Below are positions 51,814-60,400 of a stretch of 64,000 bases of DNA, piece after piece; within the stretch, counting starts at the first letter, position 1; each line of letters starts with the position of its first letter. This stretch comes from Paenibacillus xylanexedens (GTDB taxonomy: Bacteria; Bacillota; Bacilli; Paenibacillales; Paenibacillaceae): assembly GCF_007676705.1 (NCBI RefSeq), contig NZ_VEBF01000007.1:1-64000 (forward strand), written 5' to 3'. A model generated the notes under the pieces. That model saw only the letters and a program-made list of their open reading frames with translations, was not told the DNA's origin and did not search any database. Position numbers and translations under genes: made by a program.

Positions 51814-52512
51814 ATGACGATCAAAGTACTTCTTATAGAAGACGAGAAAAATCTGGCTGACATGATTGCTTTCTTTCTTGAGGAGGAAGGATACATCACG
51901 GAACGGGTTCATCATGCCCACGAGGCACTTCAACTGTTCCCACAATTCCAGCCAGACATTGTTGTAACGGATCTGATGCTTCCTGAAACGGATGGGAATG
52001 CTCTTGTAGAAGCCTTTCGCCAGCACTCCACCGTGCCGATTCTAATGATCTCAGCAAGCACGATGCTGAATGATCGACTTCGTGCTTTACATAATGGTGC
52101 GGATGACTTTCTGTGCAAGCCATTCAGCCTCAAAGAACTGGACGCCAGAATTAAAGCCCTGCTGCGCAGATCCATCATTTCCTATCAGGATAAACCGGCT
52201 AAAGAAGACAAACAGGCGGAAGTTACTGGACATGTGAATGTAAATGAGTACAGAAGAACCCTGTTTGTGGATGGTGTTGAGATCGAGGTCACTCATATTG
52301 AGTTTGAAATTATGAAGGAATTGTACAGGAATCCGGGCAAAGTGTTCACCCGCAATGAGCTGATGGATCGGATCAAAGGTTCAGAGCGCGCCTATCTGGA
52401 TCGAACGATTGATGTTCATATCTCAAGCCTACGCAAAAAAATTGAGCCTGACCCCAAGAACCCCCGTTATATCAAAACGGTGTGGGGAACAGGCTACAAA
52501 TATGTGATCTAA
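51814..52512 (+). CDS. OmpR-family response regulator
   Basis: A 232-residue regulator with an N-terminal receiver (about 1-118; IEDEKN acidic pocket, phospho-Asp in IVVTDLMLPETDG, Lys in FLCKPF) and a C-terminal winged-helix DNA-binding domain (about 130-232) ending in RYIKTVWGTGYKY. The partner is very probably the divergent PAS kinase. CCAGGAGTG precedes the ATG. Confidence 0.95.
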   Translation: MTIKVLLIEDEKNLADMIAFFLEEEGYITERVHHAHEALQLFPQFQPDIVVTDLMLPETDGNALVEAFRQHSTVPILMISASTMLNDRLRALHNGADDFLCKPFSLKELDARIKALLRRSIISYQDKPAKEDKQAEVTGHVNVNEYRRTLFVDGVEIEVTHIEFEIMKELYRNPGKVFTRNELMDRIKGSERAYLDRTIDVHISSLRKKIEPDPKNPRYIKTVWGTGYKYVI

Positions 52513-52539
52513 TTCGATTGTAACATTACATTTAGAAAC

Positions 52540-52592
52540 CTTTAGCCATATCCCTCTCTTACCTCATGGATAAGATGGGAGGTATGGCTATT
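52540..52592. terminator. Terminator between convergent genes
   Basis: An inverted repeat (AGCCATATCCCTC with GGGAGGTATGGCT) forms a long imperfect stem. It overlaps the last codons of the next minus-strand gene. Confidence 0.6.
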
Positions 52593-52975
52593 TGTGATTC
52601 ATATACAGAGGAATACAGCCACTGTTCCATGTCTTTGATCAGCTGATCCGGTTCTTGCTCGTTCCAGAGGATCATCTTCATCTCACCTGTACCTGTAATC
52701 AGTTGCAGGTGTCGCTTCCGAATCAGCGATTTGAAATCCGTAATGACCAACAACGGAATCTGCGGCATAAAAGCCCGGATGGCATTGGCTGCTGACACCG
52801 CTTCTTCAGCAATCTGATAATCAACAATACAATAACGGGAGTTTTCCCAACTTCCCCGGTGCGTTTGTATCACAGAACCGGATGGTGCATCGGCAATCCA
52901 ATTCCTGAACAATTGAATAATATTCTCATATGCAATACGACGTTTTCCATCCGAGAGCACGGTAATAGGTTCCAT
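52559..52975 (-). CDS. Hypothetical 138-residue receiver-like protein
   Basis: A soluble protein of unknown function. The order of secondary structure looks alpha/beta: SRYCIVDYQIAEEAVSAANAIRAF, PQIPLLVITDF, EMKMILWN and DQLIKDMEQWL resemble strands 3 to 5 and the last helix of a receiver, with VDY at the place of the phospho-Asp strand. The acidic pair at the N-terminus is not seen, so if it is a receiver it is degenerate. GGAGGTCATACCT precedes the ATG. It is convergent with the OmpR regulator gene. Confidence 0.6.
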   Translation of the reverse strand: MEPITVLSDGKRRIAYENIIQLFRNWIADAPSGSVIQTHRGSWENSRYCIVDYQIAEEAVSAANAIRAFMPQIPLLVITDFKSLIRKRHLQLITGTGEMKMILWNEQEPDQLIKDMEQWLYSSVYESQIAIPPILSMR

Positions 52976-53217
52976 AGGTATGACCTCCAGTTGATTCTTC
53001 CTCTTATTGTGTCAATTTTCGTTTAAAAATGTTTGTGCGTGAACATGAAAGAAGTGTTAACAATTTTCGCAATTCTTCACATACTGTGTCAGTCACGACT
53101 AGGTCTCTTCTGGATGATTTCGCAGATTACGCACATTGATGTAAAATAGAGAAATACCCGTGTGATTTAATTTACGGGAAGTTAGAGATGAATATGGTAT
53201 CTTAGGAGGTTACACCG

Positions 53218-54360
53218 ATGAATATTATTTCCATTGAACCCACACCAAGTCCAAATACGATGATGTTGCATCTCGATGAACGTCTGGAGGATGGGATTCG
53301 TAGAACATATACGCTGGACAACGAACGATCCGCTCCGGCGTTCATTCGCCAGATGCTTCATATTCCTGGCGTAAAGAGTGTATTCCACACAACAGATTTT
53401 GTGGCGCTTGATCGCAAAGGAAATGCAGACTGGTCCGTCATTCTGGGCGAAGTCCAAAATCGCCTTGGACAGCAAGGCATCGATCTGGACTGGATTGAAT
53501 CCGAAGATAACTCTGGCGAGCACTTCGGAGAAGCACAGGTATTCGTTCAGTTCTTCCGAGGCGTACCCATGCAAATCAGGGTCAAGGCCGGGGTCAAGGA
53601 AGAACGAATCTCCTTGTCGGACCGCTTTGTCAAAGCCGTCACAGAAGTCGCCAGTGCGACAATGATCAAAGAACGCAAACTGAGTGATTATGGTGTTCGA
53701 TATGGTGAATTACCGGACATCGCACGCGAAGTTGAACAGGAACTCGAAGCCGCTTACCCACCTGAACGACTGGAGCAGGTCATCCAACAGGCCATCGAAC
53801 ATGGCACCAAATCAGAAGAGTTCGTTGAGCGCCGTCGCGAATTGGATGGAGCCGAGCTTGAAGAGGCTCTGCGGAGTGATGACTGGAATGTTCGCTATGC
53901 GGCGTTTGACGGCATGGAACCTACGGCAGAAAGACTGCCCCTCGTAGCCCATGCCCTGCATGACAACAAAATGCAGATTCGCCGCTTGGCCGTGGTATAC
54001 CTGGGTGACATTCGTACACCGGAAGCGATGGAACTGCTGTATGAAGCGCTCCAGGACAGTTCTCCAGCGGTACGCCGTACGGCCGGCGATACCTTGTCGG
54101 ATATTGGTGATCCTGCCGCTACTCCAGCCATGACAGCAACGTTATCCGATAAAAGTAAACTTGTACGCTGGCGTGCTGCACGTTTTCTATATGAGGTCGG
54201 AACAGAAGAAGCAGAGCAAGCCCTGCGTGTTGCAGCCGATGATCCTGAATTTGAAGTCAGCCTACAAGCCAAGATGGCTCTGGAGCGAATCGAATCGGGG
54301 GAACAGGCTGCTGGAACGGTATGGCAGCAGATGGCTGGCCGTAACAAAAAAGAGGAATAG
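53218..54360 (+). CDS. cvfC: Conserved virulence factor C (CvfC/YpgR) family protein
   Basis: A 380-residue protein. The N-terminus (about 1-85) is an Nfu-N/scaffold-type domain: EPTPSPNTMMLHLDE and PGVKSVFHTTDFVAL. A middle domain (about 90-195) is followed by HEAT-like repeats (about 215-365: DDWNVRYAAFDGM, NKMQIRRLAVVYLG, SSPAVRRTAGDTLSDIGD, SKLVRWRAARFLYEVG). This is the layout of S. aureus CvfC and B. subtilis YpgR; the molecular role is not established. AGGAGGTTACACC precedes the ATG. Monocistronic. Confidence 0.9.
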   Translation: MNIISIEPTPSPNTMMLHLDERLEDGIRRTYTLDNERSAPAFIRQMLHIPGVKSVFHTTDFVALDRKGNADWSVILGEVQNRLGQQGIDLDWIESEDNSGEHFGEAQVFVQFFRGVPMQIRVKAGVKEERISLSDRFVKAVTEVASATMIKERKLSDYGVRYGELPDIAREVEQELEAAYPPERLEQVIQQAIEHGTKSEEFVERRRELDGAELEEALRSDDWNVRYAAFDGMEPTAERLPLVAHALHDNKMQIRRLAVVYLGDIRTPEAMELLYEALQDSSPAVRRTAGDTLSDIGDPAATPAMTATLSDKSKLVRWRAARFLYEVGTEEAEQALRVAADDPEFEVSLQAKMALERIESGEQAAGTVWQQMAGRNKKEE

Positions 54361-54489
54361 TGGTCCCTTAGACCTCACATCCAACAATTGTTATTGCACT
54401 GGAAAACTATGCGCGTTATACTAATTGTCTGTTTACTAAACAGGACACATCGTGTTACGTTGTGTTGATTATAATTTCATAAACAATAG

Positions 54490-54705
54490 ATACACCTCAT
54501 CCATTGATGGTGAGGTAGAGGTCGCGGGTGCGATCAGTACGCTGATGGAGGCGCTAGGAGCCGCTTATGATATCAGCCGAAAGGTGCACCCGCCGAAGCT
54601 TACTGGACGTTCCTTATACGGTCCGGTGAGCTGGGGCTGCTGTCGAAAGGCGCAGAACTGTCACGGAAGTACATATTTCCTTTTATGGAGGTATGAATTT
54701 TTCTG
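54490..54705 (+). ncRNA. Lysine riboswitch (L-box)
   Basis: The conserved L-box cores are all present in order: GAGGTAGAGGTCGCGGG (54512), GATCAGTA, GCCGAAAGGTGCACCCGCCG (54576), CTGGACG, GCTGTCGAAAGGCGCAG and CTGTCACGGAAG (about 54658). Lysine binding stabilises the aptamer. It lies in front of an APC-family permease that it would repress when lysine is plentiful. The stretch 54361-54489 holds nothing else that I recognise. Confidence 0.92.
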
Positions 54706-54755
54706 TGTTGAGCTATCTTAATCATCTGGGACATGGTGCGGACATTGAATATAGA

Positions 54756-54787
54756 GACCGCAGGCTGATGCCTGTGGTCTTTTTTTG
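54756..54787 (+). terminator. Riboswitch-controlled terminator of lysP
   Basis: GACCGCAGGC, a TGAT loop and GCCTGTGGTC form a perfect stem followed by seven T residues, between the L-box and lysP. It is the expression platform: terminator forms with lysine bound. Confidence 0.92.
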
Positions 54788-54841
54788 TTTATGGAGTCAA
54801 GTATCGCAAAACATCAGTATATCGAATGAAGGAGTGTTTCC

Positions 54842-56323
54842 ATGCAAGACCGCAGTAACCCAACAACAACTGGACCTTCCCTGAAAAAAGGATTACGCGC
54901 ACGCCATATGACGATGATCGCCCTCGGTGGCTCCATTGGTACCGGGTTGTTCCTCGCAAGTGGTACCGCCATCTCAACCGCTGGCCCTGGCGGAGCATTA
55001 ATTGCCTATGCAGCCGTTGGCATCATGGTCTATTTCCTGATGACCAGCCTTGGTGAGCTTGCGACCTTTATGCCGGACTCCGGTTCATTTAATACGTATG
55101 CCGCACGTTTTGTCGATCCAGCACTTGGGTTCGCCATGGGCTGGAACTTCTGGTACAACTGGGCGGTAACCATTGCAGCAGAGCTTGCTGCCGCTACAGT
55201 ACTCATTAAATACTGGTTCCCCGACAGTTCATCCATGTTATGGAGCTTGTTGTTCCTCGTGCTGATCTTTGCCTTGAATGTCCTGTCCGTCAAAGGCTAC
55301 GGAGAGTCCGAGTACTGGTTCGCCATTATCAAAGTAGCTACCGTGATCATCTTCCTGGCCGTTGGTGTGCTCATGATCTTCGGTATTATGGGCGGAGAAG
55401 CGGTGGGCTTTAGCAACTTCACCATAGGTGATGCGCCCATCCATGGCGGATTCTTCGCTGTGCTTGGCGTGTTCATGGCTGCGGGATTCTCATTCCAGGG
55501 TACAGAGCTTATCGGTGTAGCCGCTGGTGAAAGCGAAAATCCGCGTGAAAACGTACCTCGTGCAATTCGTCAGGTATTCTGGCGCATACTGATTTTCTAC
55601 ATTTTGGCGATTACCGTGATCAGTCTGATCATTCCGTATACCCATCCGAATCTGCTCAAAGGAGATCTGGAAAATATCGGGGTCAGCCCGTTTACGCTGG
55701 TGTTTGAGAAAGCTGGACTCGCCATTGCAGCTTCCGTGATGAACGCTGTTATTTTAACCTCAGTACTCTCTGCCGGTAACTCAGGCATGTATGCTTCAAG
55801 CCGGGTTCTCTATGCCCTTGCCCGAGATGGTAAAGCCCCTCGTTTCCTGGGCAAGCTGAATAAAAAAGGCATTCCAATGAATGCACTTTTACTCACGACA
55901 GCTGTTGGTATGTTAGCATTCCTTGCCTCCCTGTTCGGCGATGGTATTGTGTATACCTGGTTGCTGAATGCATCCGGTATGTGCGGATTTATCACTTGGC
56001 TTGGAATTGCCATAAGTCATTATCGCTTCCGTCGTGCTTACGTTGCACAAGGCAGAGATCTGAGTGATCTGCCTTACCGCGCACGTTGGTTCCCGTTTGG
56101 GCCAATCTTCGCCTTTGTTCTGTGCATTATCGTGATTATTGGACAGAACTATCAGGCATTCACGGGTGACCAGATCGACTGGAGCGGAGCAATCGTCGCT
56201 TACCTGAGCGTACCCCTGTTCCTGGTGTTGTGGCTAGGTTACAAATGGATCAAGAAGACCAAAGTGGTGCCGCTGCAGGAATGTGATTTCACACCTACGG
56301 ATTCACCAGCTGATAAGCACTAA
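54842..56323 (+). CDS. lysP: Lysine-specific permease
   Basis: A 493-residue APC-family permease with twelve membrane helices. The family signature is MIALGGSIGTGLFLASGTAISTAGPGG near residue 27, and helix 3 reads LATFMPDSGSFNTYA, as in LysP. Substrate assignment to lysine is supported by the upstream L-box, not only by similarity. It would import lysine with protons. GAAGGAGTG precedes the ATG. Its last codons and stop (GATAAGCACTAA) coincide with the left edge of a repeat element. Confidence 0.93.
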   Translation: MQDRSNPTTTGPSLKKGLRARHMTMIALGGSIGTGLFLASGTAISTAGPGGALIAYAAVGIMVYFLMTSLGELATFMPDSGSFNTYAARFVDPALGFAMGWNFWYNWAVTIAAELAAATVLIKYWFPDSSSMLWSLLFLVLIFALNVLSVKGYGESEYWFAIIKVATVIIFLAVGVLMIFGIMGGEAVGFSNFTIGDAPIHGGFFAVLGVFMAAGFSFQGTELIGVAAGESENPRENVPRAIRQVFWRILIFYILAITVISLIIPYTHPNLLKGDLENIGVSPFTLVFEKAGLAIAASVMNAVILTSVLSAGNSGMYASSRVLYALARDGKAPRFLGKLNKKGIPMNALLLTTAVGMLAFLASLFGDGIVYTWLLNASGMCGFITWLGIAISHYRFRRAYVAQGRDLSDLPYRARWFPFGPIFAFVLCIIVIIGQNYQAFTGDQIDWSGAIVAYLSVPLFLVLWLGYKWIKKTKVVPLQECDFTPTDSPADKH

Positions 56324-56502
56324 CGAAGCAATATTTACACATACCACTTCGATGACAGAATAACCTTCCGATCGCTGTTATCCCCAGATTATTTTGATTC
56401 ACTTTTACAAAGGTGAAAATCTGGGGATAAAGGCGAACGCTCCGCTTCTTCAGGTTTTTTCTGTCCTCTACGTTCTCATGTAAATGGTTAGTTCAACTTA
56501 TA
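56313..56502. repeat. MITE-like palindromic repeat, copy 2
   Basis: About 190 bases sharing most of the copy at 13450-13641. The internal stem is better preserved here (TTATCCCCAGATT with AATCTGGGGATAA, 13 bases perfect). The right terminal repeat TTAGTTCAACTTATA is kept; the left one is degenerate and overlaps the lysP stop codon. Confidence 0.75.
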
Positions 56503-56528
56503 CAGTTCCTACGATCTTACTCCATATC

Positions 56529-56586
56529 ATAAAACATCCCCGTGGCGCTGCAGTCTTTCTACTGTAGCGCTACGGGGATGTTTTGT
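56529..56586. terminator. Strong bidirectional terminator
   Basis: AAAACATCCCCGT and ACGGGGATGTTTT form a perfect stem continued by GCGCT/AGCGC, with A- and T-runs outside. It lies between the repeat element and the sortase gene. Bases 56587-56700 appear to be only the sortase promoter region. Confidence 0.93.
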
Positions 56587-56710
56587 TTGGAATCGGCTAT
56601 CAACCTGAACATTCCTGTATGCCCGTTCGTTCCTGTCCATATTTTGTATAGATTCATACGTAAAATAGAAAGGTACATTATTTTTCTTGGACAACGGGAG
56701 TTGAGGCATA

Positions 56711-57352
56711 TTGAAAAAAATATCTATCCTGCTCATTCTACTGGGAATCCTGGTCGTCGGTTTTCCTTTCCTGCGGGAAACGTATTATGACTGGCAGCAA
56801 ACCCGTGTGATGAACGAGCTGGAGCAGTTGCAAAATGGCTTGTCCAAGCTTAATCACTCCTTTGAACAAGGCATACAGGATGCAGCTTCTAACGAGCCGG
56901 CTACGAATAGTACAAATGCAGTGCAAGAAGCCAATTCAGATACTTTGGGAGTTCTGTCGATTGACAAGATCGATGTCCGCCTGCCCATTTTGGAGGGAGC
57001 AACGGAAGACAACATGAAGGTAGCCGCAACCCATCTTGTCGAAACCACTAGGATCGGGAACAAAGGTAATGCCGCCATTGCGGCTCATCGCGCCCACAAA
57101 AAAGGACGACTGTTCAATCGCCTGGGAGAACTCCAGATTGGGGATACGATGCAAGTCACCCTGGCAGATCAAACAATTATCCAATACAGGGTAGATCAGA
57201 TCTCCGTTGTGGAGCCGAATGACTTGTCTGTGCTGGAAGACCCGGGACTTGGACAGGTCCTCACCTTGATTACCTGTGATCCACTCATCAATCCAACACA
57301 TCGGCTGATTGTAAGAGCCATTGAAGTGAATCCGAATGTTAACGGGACCTGA
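56711..57352 (+). CDS. srtD: Class D sortase
   Basis: A 213-residue transpeptidase with an N-terminal signal anchor (about 4-22), a linker, and a sortase domain (about 75-207). The catalytic residues are seen as His in AAHRAHKKG near 126, Cys in TLITCDPL near 189 and Arg in THRLIVRA near 201. The TLxTC motif and short length fit class D. It would cleave a C-terminal sorting signal and attach the protein to the cell wall. The start is TTG with TTGAGG about 5 bases upstream. A convergent gene encodes an LPQTG protein, its likely substrate. Confidence 0.88.
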   Translation: MKKISILLILLGILVVGFPFLRETYYDWQQTRVMNELEQLQNGLSKLNHSFEQGIQDAASNEPATNSTNAVQEANSDTLGVLSIDKIDVRLPILEGATEDNMKVAATHLVETTRIGNKGNAAIAAHRAHKKGRLFNRLGELQIGDTMQVTLADQTIIQYRVDQISVVEPNDLSVLEDPGLGQVLTLITCDPLINPTHRLIVRAIEVNPNVNGT

Positions 57353-57371
57353 ACCTCCCTAAGGTTCATCC

Positions 57372-57442
57372 AAAAAAATACCCTCTGGCATATTCACACG
57401 TTGACTCTAAGTCTTCGTAGTGATTGCTAGAGGGTATTTTTA
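57372..57442. terminator. Bidirectional terminator between sortase and adhesin genes
   Basis: AAAATACCCTCT and AGAGGGTATTTT form a perfect stem around a 42-base loop, with A- and T-runs outside. Confidence 0.85.
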
Positions 57443-57480
57443 TCTAACCACGATGAACCTGCTATACTGCGTGTTTCGAT

Positions 57481-60400
57481 CTAGCGCTGCAGCTGTTGTC
57501 TGCGGCGGAAGTACATATATCCCGCACTACCTAATGCCATCAGCATCATGCCTGCAACAGTGTAAGCCAGTGTGCTTTCTTCACCTGTTTGTGGCAGCAT
57601 TCCCTGTGATCCAGAATTTCCGTTTTGCTGTGATGCAGAATTTTCATTGCCCTGTGATCCATCTGTGTCCGTTCCAGCAGGAGGAGCTAGTGCACTATCC
57701 CCATCCGGTGTCTCTGTATCCCCAGCTGGAGGTGCAGTGTTATCACCGTTCGAAACGCCAGGTGAAGGAGGAGCTACTCCGTTATCTTCATCTGTTGGAA
57801 TTTCGGTTCCGTCTTCAGGTTCTGAAGGTTCTGTAGGTTCAGTAACAACAGTGCCTGGGATAGACGTTCCTGGTGTTTCCGGTTCCGGTGTTGTTGGTTT
57901 ATCCGGATCTGGCGGCGTTACACCCGTATTAGGTGTTCCCGGATTATAAGGTCCACTCGATCCACCTGATACCGGCATAGCCTGATTTGTTTTTTCCACA
58001 ATTACAACTTCGGTTTGTGTACTCGTAATTTCAAATGATACTGGGGTTGTGTCCAAGATATATCCGTTAGGTGCTTTTATCTCAACCAACTGATATTTGT
58101 TGATATCCAAGTCTTCAAGTACAATTTCACCTTGTTGATTGGTGGTCAATGTCGCTTCATCCAGACCTGTTACCTTATGGAACACCCAATTCCCATTTGC
58201 GTCCATCAATGCAGTTTGAGCACGTAATTCAAATACAGCTCCCTGCAGATGCTGGGTTCTGCTTGCGTTGAACTTAATCAGTTTTACAGAACGATCATTT
58301 TCTTTATTTTCAATGGTCAGTTGGGTATCCGGATTGGTAATAGATACTAGCGTCTCAGGTTGTTCAATAACAAAACCCTCTGCCTTCGTCTCTACCAATG
58401 TATATGTGCCATAGTCCAAACCGTCGAATTCAATGACCCCATTCAGATCGGTTACTTTCGTATCGATGACAATGTTGGAAGGATCACGCAGTTCGAATTC
58501 AATTCCGCTTAATACAGATTGATCCTTGGCATTTACTTTGGTAACGACAAGTTTACCTCCCGTCCCCATTGCATTAGACTTCGTCATTGTAATAATCTCC
58601 GTCTGATTCTCTGCAATCGTGAACGGAATTGGTGTAGCATCCAATTGATAAAACTCAGGTGACACGACTTCTACCAACTCATAATCCCCTGGCAAAAGTC
58701 CTCCTTTGGCGATCTTCCCATCTTCTCCTGTCGATAACTCATCGATTTTCTCTCGGGTTGCGCCGTCCTTGGAGTACAATTCGAAAGTTGCACCCTTAAG
58801 TGTCTTGGAGGAGTCCACCGCATCTACCTTGGTTAACTCAAAGCCTTGACGAATCTTTTTATTTTCAATTTCAAAGGCGATATCCGCATCCTTGAATTCA
58901 ATCGTTTTGCCTGAAGCAGCGCCATACTCCGGATCAACCAAGTATCCTGCCGGTGCAGATAGTTCTTTCAATTTGTATGGCAAGCCACTCGTCAGATTGT
59001 TCAATCGATAGTTTCTGGAGCTTTCAACCACTCCATTCTCGTCCGTCGGTTTCAATGTTTCCAGAAGCGTAGTTCCAGACGCATTATAGATTGCAAATAT
59101 TGCACCCTCCAGCGGAAGTCCTGTATCACTAACTTTGTGGATTCTGATCTTGCCCAGACCTGTGGAGGCTCCTCCACCGGCTCCAGCCAAGGAAACTTTG
59201 ATTCCCGACTGATTACCTTCTCCGATTACCGAGGAAGATTGGCCTGCAAATTCAACCTTATTCCCAATTCGGGCGCCATGATCGGCATTAATATAAGACT
59301 GATATTCCAAAATGAATGCAGTATGGATATCTTTCTTGAAGGTGAAGGTAAATGTATTGCCCTCCACATCCAATTCATAATCAGCCGGATCAACAAGTCC
59401 AGCTTTGGTGGATACATTGCCTGAATTGTTGGCAGGTAAATTGGTTGCATATAATTTCAATGAATCAGCCAATAAAATTTGGTTCTCCGACAGGGTATCT
59501 GTTAATTGAGTACCCGCAGGAATATAAGATTGACTTGGATTAATATTTACCGTCCATGAGGCTTTATCCGTTGTACCTTCTTGCTTCCCTGTTTTGCGCA
59601 CGTATACACCACCGTGGGCAGGTGTAACACTGGCTGATCTATTAAATCGAATTGCACCGCCCTCACCGTCCGTCAGAACAGCCTGGTTGGCATAAGCGCC
59701 TAGGACAGAATATGGTCCATCCAGACTTGTTTGGTACTGAATGCGATAAGCCATTTTGCCCATGTTACCCAGATCCAACGTAAAACCTTTACCGTCCGGG
59801 TTCAGCTGGAATTGACCTGGTGTGAGTGGTACCTCGCTACCTACAGCAGTAACATTATTGGCTCCCTGTAATTCTAACTCATGAACCTTCAATGAGCCCT
59901 CTACGAAAGATTGGTCTCCAGTGTAAGCATCCTTGAGGATTGCATCCTGAATATCAAACAAGTTGTAGTTTACATCGATTGTCCAGGTGATCGTTTTATC
60001 TTTGGCGCTGTACTCACCCTTCTTGTTACCATTTTGAATCGTGTAGTCCTGCGGTTTGACCACAGCAGATTTTGTAATCGCAGTCTGTTTTACATCAGAC
60101 TCTTCCCAATCGATCTTGGCCGAGTTGCGATATTCATCATCCGTTGGCATACCTGCTGTCGGATCGAAGCTTGTCTTATAAGTAATAACATGCTCCGTAC
60201 TAAGCGTGACGCCGTCCTTCAAGCGAAGTGAGAATCCTTTTTCATACGTTAAGTCAGCCGGGTCTGGAATCAGTTCGAAGTCGTCTTGGTTAACACCACT
60301 CACTTGAAGACTGCCCGGAATGAGTTTCATATGTCTGCCTTCGTAATGATCGGTGATGACGATATCCGTCATATCCTGCAAATCACGGTTCAACACCATC

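Noticed and set aside
54452-54721. 89-codon open frame upstream of lysP
   Set aside because: It lies across the lysine riboswitch; the conserved L-box sequence explains it and there is no ribosome binding site.
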